Positions 33,496 to 41,424 of a stretch of DNA of 64,000 nt are shown piece after piece. The position numbers and the translations under genes are program-made. The stretch is from Calditerrivibrio sp. (GTDB taxonomy: Bacteria > Chrysiogenota > Deferribacteres > Deferribacterales > Calditerrivibrionaceae). Where the stretch lies: positions 35,911 through 99,910 of the forward strand of contig JAOAHS010000035.1 in assembly GCA_026415135.1 (NCBI GenBank). Reading direction: 5' to 3'. Positions within the stretch are counted from its first letter, which is position 1; every line of letters begins with the position of its first letter. The notes beneath the pieces were generated by a model. That model was not told the origin of the DNA and ran no database searches. It saw only the letters and a list, made by a program, of their open reading frames with translations.

Positions 33496-35172
33496 CTACT
33501 TATTCCATAGCTCCGTTCTTACAAAGGCAATGAACTGGTGCAGAGTTTTAAGACCAACAAGGCTATGGGGTTCAAAATATTTGAATGTCTTAGCGATATC
33601 AGCCAGTATCTCCAATTGCACCTGAGTATCCTGTTTTGGGGTAAGAATCAAAAAGATCAGATGGGCAGCATCTCCATCCCTACTGCCGAAATCTATACCT
33701 ATTTCAGAGATACCAACAGCTATTATAGGTTTTTTAATACCTTCTACACGGGCATGGGGTATTGCAACACCGTTGCCTATCCCTGTGGGCATGAGCGATT
33801 CCCTTTCAAGCACTAAATTTTTTATCGTTTCATAGTCAAGCTTATGCAAGTCACAGATAGATTTTGTTAATTCTTCAATAGCCTCTTTATCAGTTTTGGC
33901 ATGGATGTTAGGGATATACAGCTTTTCGGATAGATAATCATAAAATTTGTAATGATATCTCGTTGGAAGTATAAGCCTTAAGACAATAGGTGAAAATAAA
34001 ACGATTAATAAAACAGACAAAATATAAGAAGCCAAAACCTTCTCATTGACAAAATGTAGAGAAAATAGGATAGACATGAATATTATATCGGTCGCTCCCC
34101 AGATTGACAAACCGTAACCGTAAGCAATACTCTCTCTCTTCGAGCCATTTATTTTATAATGGGGGAAAAAGCCAGCCAAAAACGATACCAAAAACCCCAA
34201 GAAAATAAATAGAAAAGTTAGTCTTAAATCGATATTTTTAAAAAAATTCAGGTATAAACCAAGCGAACCAAAGTATATCGGAGCAAAAAAGGCATTCACT
34301 ATACCCTCTATCTTAGCCTGAATCTTATCCCTAAAATGCATGGAATCGCTTATAATAAGTCCAGATAAAAAAGCCCCCACTATGGCATGTGCCCCTAAAG
34401 ATTCTGTAATAGTAGCAAACAGAAAACACAGTGAAAAAACAAAAGCAATAACCCCATCAGGCCAACTAAATTTTGACTGTATAATTGGTAACATTTTATC
34501 CACATAGCGTCTTATAACGGTAAGTATTAAAACAACAAAAAAAACTGTAATAACGATCTTAAGTACTATTCCAAACAAACCAGAAGACTGGGACTTCCTC
34601 GAGATGATCATAACAACAGAAAACCCAAGCCAAATCATGACATCTATAAACATTGCTGTCCCCACCAAGGACATGCCAAGATCCGATCGATAGATATTGA
34701 GTTCAGATAAAATTCTCACCAAAACTGGTAGAGCTGTAATGGAAATAGCAAAACCCATTGATAAGATGAAGAGATCCCTATCAATATTATTAAAGTTTAA
34801 GTTGATTAAAAAGCCAAAAACGACATAAGAAACTAAAATAGCAAAGAAGATTTTTAGGGGAGCAGCTATAACTATCACCTTCTGTTTTAGGATAGACCTC
34901 ATATCCGATTCCATCCCAGCAATCAAAAGTAGCATAATCACGGAAATACTGTTGAAAAGACTTAAAAATTCTTTAAAACCTTTTTCATTAAATGTGAGAT
35001 TGTAATAATCCGGGAAAAAATACCCAAAAACCGATTGCCCCAAAAGAATACCAGCAGAGATTTCCCCCAAAAGGGAACTCTTAAAGAGCTTTTTTGTGAT
35101 TTCACCCAAAAACTTAGAACATATCAAAATGAGGGAAATAGACAAAAGTATAATTGTAAGATTATGTCCCAT
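33496..35172 (-). CDS. CPA2-type cation:proton antiporter fused to a PTS EIIA-like domain
   Basis: 558 residues. The N-terminal ~400 residues are a 12-13-helix Na+(K+)/H+ exchanger domain (KSSLLGEISAGILLGQSVFG; ESLGAHAIVGAFLSGLIISD). The C-terminal ~150 residues are a fructose/nitrogen-type PTS EIIA domain with GIGNGVAIPHARVEG, including the His that is phosphorylated in true EIIA proteins. This suggests regulation of ion exchange by phosphorylation or by sensing metabolic state. No PTS EI or HPr is nearby. It is 17 bases after the CHASE2 cyclase gene with no strong ribosome site, so it is probably cotranscribed and coupled. Confidence 0.9.
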   Translation of the reverse strand: MGHNLTIILLSISLILICSKFLGEITKKLFKSSLLGEISAGILLGQSVFGYFFPDYYNLTFNEKGFKEFLSLFNSISVIMLLLIAGMESDMRSILKQKVIVIAAPLKIFFAILVSYVVFGFLINLNFNNIDRDLFILSMGFAISITALPVLVRILSELNIYRSDLGMSLVGTAMFIDVMIWLGFSVVMIISRKSQSSGLFGIVLKIVITVFFVVLILTVIRRYVDKMLPIIQSKFSWPDGVIAFVFSLCFLFATITESLGAHAIVGAFLSGLIISDSMHFRDKIQAKIEGIVNAFFAPIYFGSLGLYLNFFKNIDLRLTFLFIFLGFLVSFLAGFFPHYKINGSKRESIAYGYGLSIWGATDIIFMSILFSLHFVNEKVLASYILSVLLIVLFSPIVLRLILPTRYHYKFYDYLSEKLYIPNIHAKTDKEAIEELTKSICDLHKLDYETIKNLVLERESLMPTGIGNGVAIPHARVEGIKKPIIAVGISEIGIDFGSRDGDAAHLIFLILTPKQDTQVQLEILADIAKTFKYFEPHSLVGLKTLHQFIAFVRTELWNK

Positions 35173-35189
35173 TGGCTACCATCAACAAG

Positions 35190-37268
35190 CTATTTCTCTT
35201 TAGCAATATACACACCGTTCCAACTATTTTTTTCTATGTTTAGAGCTATAAGCTCTTCACATCTTTTGTTATAATACTCGGACAACCCATCGTTGTACTT
35301 TTCGTACAATCGACCAAACTCCTCCTTAGCTGTCCTAAATTCAGCATCCAGGTATAAACTATATGCTAACTCAAACTCTTTGACAAGAGCTAAATTATCT
35401 TCATTTTTTTCCATAAGCTCAAATATAGATATGGGCTCCGTTTTCCCCTTTACCACCACTTTATCCACAATTCTGAACAAAAAAGGCTCTGTTGTTTTTG
35501 ATTTAGTGGATTCACTGACTATAATATGTGTTTTGTAATACTTATTAAGCCCCTCAAGTCGGGAAGCAAGGTTTACACTATCACCAATTGCTGTATAGTC
35601 GAATCTTATATCAGATCCAATGTTACCAACAGTTGCTTCCCCAGTGTTTATCCCTATACCTATCTTCACAGGAGGTAAACCCTCCGCTTGAAACCTTTGG
35701 CTTAGTTCCTCCACCTTTCTATACATAAGTAGAGCAGATCTACAAGCTCTGTCTGGATGATGATCAATATCCACCGGAGCATTGAATATAGCCATAATAG
35801 CATCACCTATATACTTATCCAGAAGCCCACCATTTTCTATGATAATCCTTGTAAGAGGTGTGTTGAGTTGGTTAAGCATATACACTACCTGTTCAGAACT
35901 CAGCTTTTCTGATAATGTAGTAAAACCCCTTATATCTGTAAAAATAATTGTTACCTCTCTGTTTTCTCCACCGAGCTTTAACCGGTCGGGATCTTTGAGC
36001 ATCAGTTCTACTACTTCTGGAGATACATAGGTAGAAAAAGCCTTCTTAATCTGCAGCGATTTTTGATCTGTTATAAAAAATAGCAATGCCTCAGTGGCTA
36101 CAGCCACCAAAACAAAAGCGAAAAGATGATAAAACTCGTTTAACCATATCTTATTTAATATAAAAACTGTATTTGAAAACCCAAGTATCAACAAGGAGAT
36201 AATGATATAAAGAAATATCCTATGACCTAATCTTGTAATAAAAGATATACCAAAACCTACGATGGGCAGTAAAATGATTATAGCTATATCCAACAGTGGT
36301 TTATCCACCAAAAAATCATTTTTCAAAATATTTGAAACAAGTGTATAGTGAAGCGATACCCCCGGTGTCACTGGATCTATTGGTGTTGGTCTCAAGTCGA
36401 AGACACCCACCTCAGTGATACCAACAATGACGATCTTGTCTTTGAAAAAAGAAGATGGTAGCTTTCCCGTTATAACATCATACGCAGAAACATAGGACAC
36501 ATTATCATAATAGTTAAGCCGAACATAATTCATCCCCTTTAAGCGTACATCCCCCATAGCAAACTCTTTAAATCCATTATCATCAAGCACAACCTCTATA
36601 TCTTTGCCGGTATAAAACCTCAACAGTTGAAAACCCATACTTGGAAACAAAACACCTCTACTAATATAACCTAAGGGATAATTTCTATAAAGCCCATCCA
36701 CATCCGGCTCAATGGAGAAAAAAGCACTTGCCATACCTGCTTTACTTATTTCCGGGATATTGGCTTCAATATATTGAAACTCCCTTATCTTGGTTGAGCT
36801 CGATTCCATCTTCACCCGGAAGATGGAAAATTCGGATAGAACATTAAATATATCTTCCTCCACATTCTCAGTTGCTTTATCCCTAAAGAAGAAGCCTAAT
36901 ATAACATTGCCATTTTTTGATATCGTTTCAGCTAAAATTTTATCACTTTCAGCATTTGATGGCTCAGAAAAAACGATATCAAGCCCTACTACATTTGCTT
37001 GAACTAAATTCTCTATCATCTTAGCAATCAATCTTCTATCCCACGGCCAACGCCCCAATTTATTTATACTTAGCTCATCCACATCGACTATCACAACCCT
37101 CTGATCAGGTTTATGATCAATACCAAGGGCCGTTCTGATTTTAAACTTTGAATCATTAACGGTATTCGAAACCTTTTCAACAAGCTGAAACTTCATTTTG
37201 AATAAAATTAGTACAAAAAGAACAACAGATACAACTACGATAACCCTGAACCAAACATATCTTTTCAT
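35190..37268 (-). CDS. CHASE2-domain class III adenylate/guanylate cyclase
   Basis: 692 residues. One N-terminal membrane helix (about 8-24), a large extracytoplasmic CHASE2 sensor (DQRVVIVDVDELSINKLGRW; RWPWDRRLIAKMI), and then about three membrane helices lead to a class III cyclase domain with both metal aspartates (IIFTDIRGF and YIGDAIMAIFNAP) and GINTGEATVGNIG and FDYTAIGDSVNLASRLEGL. It would make cAMP (or cGMP) in response to an external signal. A ~70-residue helical tail follows. AAGGGGGT precedes the ATG. It lies between larC (24 bases upstream) and the antiporter. Confidence 0.93.
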   Translation of the reverse strand: MKRYVWFRVIVVVSVVLFVLILFKMKFQLVEKVSNTVNDSKFKIRTALGIDHKPDQRVVIVDVDELSINKLGRWPWDRRLIAKMIENLVQANVVGLDIVFSEPSNAESDKILAETISKNGNVILGFFFRDKATENVEEDIFNVLSEFSIFRVKMESSSTKIREFQYIEANIPEISKAGMASAFFSIEPDVDGLYRNYPLGYISRGVLFPSMGFQLLRFYTGKDIEVVLDDNGFKEFAMGDVRLKGMNYVRLNYYDNVSYVSAYDVITGKLPSSFFKDKIVIVGITEVGVFDLRPTPIDPVTPGVSLHYTLVSNILKNDFLVDKPLLDIAIIILLPIVGFGISFITRLGHRIFLYIIISLLILGFSNTVFILNKIWLNEFYHLFAFVLVAVATEALLFFITDQKSLQIKKAFSTYVSPEVVELMLKDPDRLKLGGENREVTIIFTDIRGFTTLSEKLSSEQVVYMLNQLNTPLTRIIIENGGLLDKYIGDAIMAIFNAPVDIDHHPDRACRSALLMYRKVEELSQRFQAEGLPPVKIGIGINTGEATVGNIGSDIRFDYTAIGDSVNLASRLEGLNKYYKTHIIVSESTKSKTTEPFLFRIVDKVVVKGKTEPISIFELMEKNEDNLALVKEFELAYSLYLDAEFRTAKEEFGRLYEKYNDGLSEYYNKRCEELIALNIEKNSWNGVYIAKEK

Positions 37269-37291
37269 CTATACCCCCTTAGGGATAAAAC

Positions 37292-38443
37292 TCAAACTAA
37301 CTTTAAAATTTCCAGATATAACATGAGGGGTGGCATCTGAAGCTTTTCTGCATTAAGCTTTATATCTTCCCACTCTGGCAAACATCTATCAACACCACCA
37401 CCAGTAATCCTCTTGACCCGAAACTCATGCCCCTTATAATCTATCTTAAAGCTCTCTTTTTTAAGCTCATACCTACCTAATGGATAAAATCTTATACCTC
37501 CCGTAGTTGTATGCCGAAAAACTATATGTACGATTTCATCCTTTCTGCTCTCATCCAACAGTATGGACAACTTATATGCAGGTCTGTTTTTCTTCATAAA
37601 AATCGGTGTATAAAACACATCCAAAGCCCCCTTTTCAAAAAGGGTATCAAAAAGACCACCCAAAAACTCTGAAGAGATATCATCAAGATTCGTCTCGAAC
37701 ATATATAAATTATCTGCACTGATCCCCACATCAAACCCAATTAACCTTAGTATGTTGGGATGATTGACAAACCTCTTACTACCTGCAGAGTAAAAGATAT
37801 CCCTTATCTCCCCCCTAAAAGAGTATGTAGTCTCCTTTGCATAATAGCGTATAATTGCAGCTCCCGTGGGAGTTGTTAACTCCGACTTTATATCCAACCG
37901 TTCAAAAGGAAAACCCCTCAAGATCTCAAGAGTAGCTGGTGCAGGTACCGGGATAAAACCATGAGCCGTACTTACAGTCCCAAAACCACATCTTGCAGGT
38001 GATGAATATATCTTTTCAGGTTTTATTTTATTTATTAAGTAGGCACATCCCACCACATCCACAATGGAATCTACCCCACCTACCTCATGGAAATGCACCT
38101 CATCAATATTACTACCATGAATTTTAGCCTCTGCCTCTGCAATTATTTTGAATATAGAAATGGCATCCTCTTTTACACATTCATCTAAGGATGAGTTTTC
38201 TATCTTCCTTCTTATATAGCGAAAATCCCTGTGAATATGGGGCTCTTTCTGTATATCTAAGTTTAGTACTGCTGCCTTTATACCATGTACATGATCAAAC
38301 GATAAAGAGATCTTAATATCCACTGAAAACAAAGAGGAGACAACTGATGACAACTCTTCAAAACATGGAACCTTTTGAAGCAGAGCTGCCAGAGCCATAT
38401 CCCCTGATATACCGGAAACCATATCAAAATATAAATTTCCCAT
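37292..38443 (-). CDS. larC: LarC-type nickel insertion protein
   Basis: A 383-residue protein of the LarC (DUF111) family, which inserts nickel into the pincer cofactor of lactate racemase and related enzymes. It begins NLYFDMVSGISGDMALAALL and has VHFHEVGGVDSIVDVVG, GFGTVSTAHGFIPVPAPAT, LTTPTGAAI and ETNLDDISSEF. It is encoded in one frame, whereas the Lactobacillus gene needs a frameshift. LarA, LarB and LarE are not in the window, so the enzyme served is unknown. It is the first gene of a minus-strand group with the cyclase and antiporter. Confidence 0.92.
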   Translation of the reverse strand: MGNLYFDMVSGISGDMALAALLQKVPCFEELSSVVSSLFSVDIKISLSFDHVHGIKAAVLNLDIQKEPHIHRDFRYIRRKIENSSLDECVKEDAISIFKIIAEAEAKIHGSNIDEVHFHEVGGVDSIVDVVGCAYLINKIKPEKIYSSPARCGFGTVSTAHGFIPVPAPATLEILRGFPFERLDIKSELTTPTGAAIIRYYAKETTYSFRGEIRDIFYSAGSKRFVNHPNILRLIGFDVGISADNLYMFETNLDDISSEFLGGLFDTLFEKGALDVFYTPIFMKKNRPAYKLSILLDESRKDEIVHIVFRHTTTGGIRFYPLGRYELKKESFKIDYKGHEFRVKRITGGGVDRCLPEWEDIKLNAEKLQMPPLMLYLEILKLV

Positions 38444-38551
38444 AGGCTATTTTAACCGATAAAATCTTTCTTGTCAAACATACAAGCGGAGCAAAAAAAC
38501 CACTTTGAGAATTTCTATTTTTTATATATAATGCAGAAAGAGGTTATTATT

Positions 38552-41056
38552 ATGCGAAAAAGCATTGTTTTTCTAACTGCTATAATTGCTCTTATGTTTA
38601 TATTCTTTATCAATCAAATGCTCTATAAAAATACAGAGCTTAACAGCAGCGAAATAAACTATCTAAAAAGCAAAAAAGAAATTGTTTTCATCAGTCAAAA
38701 CAACTATCAACCCTTTGAATTTTTATCAAACAACTTACAATCATCAGGTATGATGATAGATCTGATCAGATGGATCAGTACCGAATTTGGTTTTGAACCT
38801 GTTTTTAAAAATACCACTTTTGCAAATGCCCAGGATATGGTGCTTAAGGGTGAAGCTGATGTATTGACAAGCTTTTTTTACAGTACCGAAAGGGACAAAA
38901 TATTTGATTTCACTAAGCCTGTCTTCAAAATTCCAGCTTCCATATTCGTAAGACCAAATAACACCAGTATAAAAAGTATTGACGATCTGAACAACAAAAA
39001 AGTGGCAATACAAAAAGGTGATTATGCTATAAGTTATATCAAATCAAAAAATATAAACATTGACCTTGTGACAACAGAAGATTTCCATGCAGCAACGAAT
39101 AGGTTAATAAAAGGTGACGTTGATGCAGTAATAGGTGACGAACAGATCATCTTTTTTTATCTAAACAAATTTGATTTAACATCCGAAGTAAAAACTGTAG
39201 GTCAACCCCTGTATACAGGTCTTAACTGTATGGCCACAAAAGAGGGCAACAAGATTTTAATCTCCATACTGAATAAAGGGATCCTAAAAGCCCAAAAAGC
39301 TGGTGTTTTGGATTCTATAAATAAAAAATGGTTTGGCATCTATCCCGACAATACTTATAAAAAGGCCTTATCTTTTTTTATAGTCTTTCTAATTATTCTC
39401 TTTATTTTGTTAATCATACTCTGGTTTTGGAACATTATACTTAATAAGAAGGTTAAAGAAAAAACAACCCACCTCACAGAGATCAACCAAAGCCTGCAAC
39501 AGTCAAATAACAAGCTCAACGCTATTTTTCAAGCCTCTCCAGATGGCATAGGGATATGCTCTCTGGAAGGGGAGCTTCTTTTTATATCGGACAATTTTGC
39601 CAAAATGTATCATATACCGGTTGAAGAAAAGGAGTTCTATTTGGGTAAAAGTGTGTTTAGTTTTTTAGACCCATTATATGTAAACAGTGCAAAAGAGCAT
39701 TTTCAACAACTGCTCAAAGGAGAAAAAAAAGAAAAATTGTCAGAATACTTAGCAATAAACAAACAGAATCAACGATTCTGGATAGAAGTAAGTTCATCAG
39801 TAATCTATGGTAAAAACAATAAACCAGAAAATATTATTTTCATCGTAAGGGATATCACAGAAAGAAAAAAATTAGAGCAGGAATTGATGGAGTATTATAC
39901 CCGCATAGAACAAAATAAGGCTCAAGCTGAAGAACTAAAAGAAAAAGCTGAAAAAGCAAACAAAGCCAAAAGCGATTTCCTTGCCATAATAAGCCATGAG
40001 CTAAGAACACCCCTTAACGCTCTACTCGGCTATCTCGAACTGTTAAGCTTTAATCCCAATAAACTTAACGAATATTTACCGATAATGATCTCATCCGGTG
40101 AATTACTAAAAACACTAATAAACGATATAAGTGACCTCAACAAAATAGAACAAGGTAGATTCGAACTTATTGAAAAAAGGTTTAATCTCAGTGAACTGCA
40201 AAAAGATATCATCTACAACTCAAAATTAAGTAACGAAAGTAAAAACTATGATATATCTTTTGACATAGATCCAATGGATATAAATGTTGTGGGAGACAAT
40301 TTGAGACTCAAACAGGTAATGTTAAACATAATCAATAATGCAAAAAAATATACTACAAATGGCAGCATAAAAGTTTGCTTTAAAAAATTATACGAAGATC
40401 ATGGGAAAATAAGATTTCTCTTTTCCGTGGAAGATACAGGTATTGGCATAAAAGAAGAGAACCTACAAAGGATCTTTTTACCTTTTCAGAGGATTAACGA
40501 TGATAAAAACCAAAAAAAGCATGGCTCTGGCATTGGCCTTTATATCTCAAAAACTATTATAGAAATGATGGGTAGTACGATAGAGGTAAAAAGTGAATAC
40601 GGAAAAGGGTCCACATTTTATTTCGAACTGGAATTGCACAAAGCTACCCCCGAAATGTTTATAAACGAGGAGACCAATTATGACTTTTCAAAGCTCAAGG
40701 CTTTGATTGTGGAAGACAATACAGTAAATGCATTAATAGCTCAAGAGATGCTTAGAAAACTCAATATCCAATCATCTATCGCGACAAATGGCAAACAGGC
40801 CATTGAGATGCTAAAGCAAGAATCATTCGATTTTGTATTGATGGATATTCAAATGCCAGAAATGGATGGATTAGAAACCACGAGAAAAATAAGGGAGATG
40901 GGTTTGGATACAAAAATATATGCGATGTCAGCAAATGTTTATCAGAAGGATTTTGACGAAGCGTTAGCAAGTGGTATGAACGACTTCTGCCCAAAACCCA
41001 TTTCATTGGAGATGTTAAAAAAACTTCTCATAAAACACTTCCCCGTCATCACCTGA
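38552..41056 (+). CDS. Hybrid sensor histidine kinase with periplasmic solute-binding (SBP3) sensor
   Basis: About 834 residues. An N-terminal membrane helix is followed by an extracytoplasmic family-3 solute-binding domain (FEFLSNNLQSSGMMIDLIRW; KKVAIQKGDYA; LIKGDVDAVIGDE), a second helix (about 272-292), a PAS domain, a coiled coil, HisKA with H482 in SHELRTPLNALLGYL, HATPase motifs (NIINNAKKY, VEDTGIGI, GSGIGLYIS) and a receiver with D765 (LMDIQMPEMDG) and the conserved K (CPKPIS). It likely senses an amino acid-like ligand. I prefer ATG 38552, preceded by GAGGTT; an ATG at 38471 would place 27 charged residues before the membrane helix. No output-domain regulator is adjacent. Confidence 0.92.
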   Translation: MRKSIVFLTAIIALMFIFFINQMLYKNTELNSSEINYLKSKKEIVFISQNNYQPFEFLSNNLQSSGMMIDLIRWISTEFGFEPVFKNTTFANAQDMVLKGEADVLTSFFYSTERDKIFDFTKPVFKIPASIFVRPNNTSIKSIDDLNNKKVAIQKGDYAISYIKSKNINIDLVTTEDFHAATNRLIKGDVDAVIGDEQIIFFYLNKFDLTSEVKTVGQPLYTGLNCMATKEGNKILISILNKGILKAQKAGVLDSINKKWFGIYPDNTYKKALSFFIVFLIILFILLIILWFWNIILNKKVKEKTTHLTEINQSLQQSNNKLNAIFQASPDGIGICSLEGELLFISDNFAKMYHIPVEEKEFYLGKSVFSFLDPLYVNSAKEHFQQLLKGEKKEKLSEYLAINKQNQRFWIEVSSSVIYGKNNKPENIIFIVRDITERKKLEQELMEYYTRIEQNKAQAEELKEKAEKANKAKSDFLAIISHELRTPLNALLGYLELLSFNPNKLNEYLPIMISSGELLKTLINDISDLNKIEQGRFELIEKRFNLSELQKDIIYNSKLSNESKNYDISFDIDPMDINVVGDNLRLKQVMLNIINNAKKYTTNGSIKVCFKKLYEDHGKIRFLFSVEDTGIGIKEENLQRIFLPFQRINDDKNQKKHGSGIGLYISKTIIEMMGSTIEVKSEYGKGSTFYFELELHKATPEMFINEETNYDFSKLKALIVEDNTVNALIAQEMLRKLNIQSSIATNGKQAIEMLKQESFDFVLMDIQMPEMDGLETTRKIREMGLDTKIYAMSANVYQKDFDEALASGMNDFCPKPISLEMLKKLLIKHFPVIT

Positions 41057-41279
41057 TATTTTTCAAAACATTTTCTATATCTACCACAGAATACCCCTCC
41101 GAAAAACATCCTAAACCGGCATCACAGTTAAAATAACTTAATTTCTCTATGAGTTTATCAGCGGTGATATCATCTATAAACTCTAAAGCAAGTATCCTTT
41201 CTAAAATATAATCGGGTAGGCCTCCTGTTTTGTTTTGCATTTTTGCAAGAGTTTTAACCTCTTCTAATCTATTCACCAT
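41049..41279 (-). CDS. Small protein of unknown function
   Basis: 76 residues, probably all helical, with two cysteines (NCDAGLGC). Three short helices, resembling the length of UBA-like or response-regulator-binding bundles, can be guessed, but I do not recognise the family. AGGAGG at ideal spacing supports translation. It overlaps the end of the hybrid kinase by 8 bases and faces away from the Pel operon, with the direct-repeat array between them. Confidence 0.6.
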   Translation of the reverse strand: MVNRLEEVKTLAKMQNKTGGLPDYILERILALEFIDDITADKLIEKLSYFNCDAGLGCFSEGYSVVDIENVLKNIR

Positions 41280-41316
41280 TGCCTCCTATGATAAAAATAT
41301 CTAAAAAAAGTAAGCT

Positions 41317-41347
41317 TTTAATCAGCCTTTAATCAGCCTTTAATCAC
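41317..41347. repeat. Tandem 11-base direct repeat upstream of the Pel operon
   Basis: The unit TTTAATCAGCC occurs at 41317-41327 and 41328-41338, followed by a partial third copy (TTTAATCAC) to 41347. The period equals one helical turn, so regulator molecules could bind side by side on one DNA face. It is about 43-73 bases upstream of the -35 element of the Pel-operon promoter, a position typical for an activator. Confidence 0.7.
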
Positions 41348-41389
41348 TCACTTAAACATATTATAATATTTTTAAAATAAATTAAACTA

Positions 41390-41417
41390 TTGACTTTGCA
41401 ATAAATTTCTTTATAAA
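41390..41417 (+). promoter_or_regulatory. Candidate promoter of the Pel operon
   Basis: TTGACT (41390-41395) and TATAAA (41412-41417) are 16 bases apart. The -10 element ends seven bases before ATG 41425, so transcription would begin at the start codon. No ribosome site is present, and the P-loop near the N-terminus leaves no room for a later start, which supports a leaderless message. Confidence 0.55.
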
Positions 41418-41424
41418 TTAATTT

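Noticed and set aside
38455..38462. ACCGATAA upstream of the hybrid kinase gene, resembling a sigma-28 -10 element
   Set aside because: The only TAAA nearby is 19 bases upstream instead of 15, so it does not form a valid FliA promoter.
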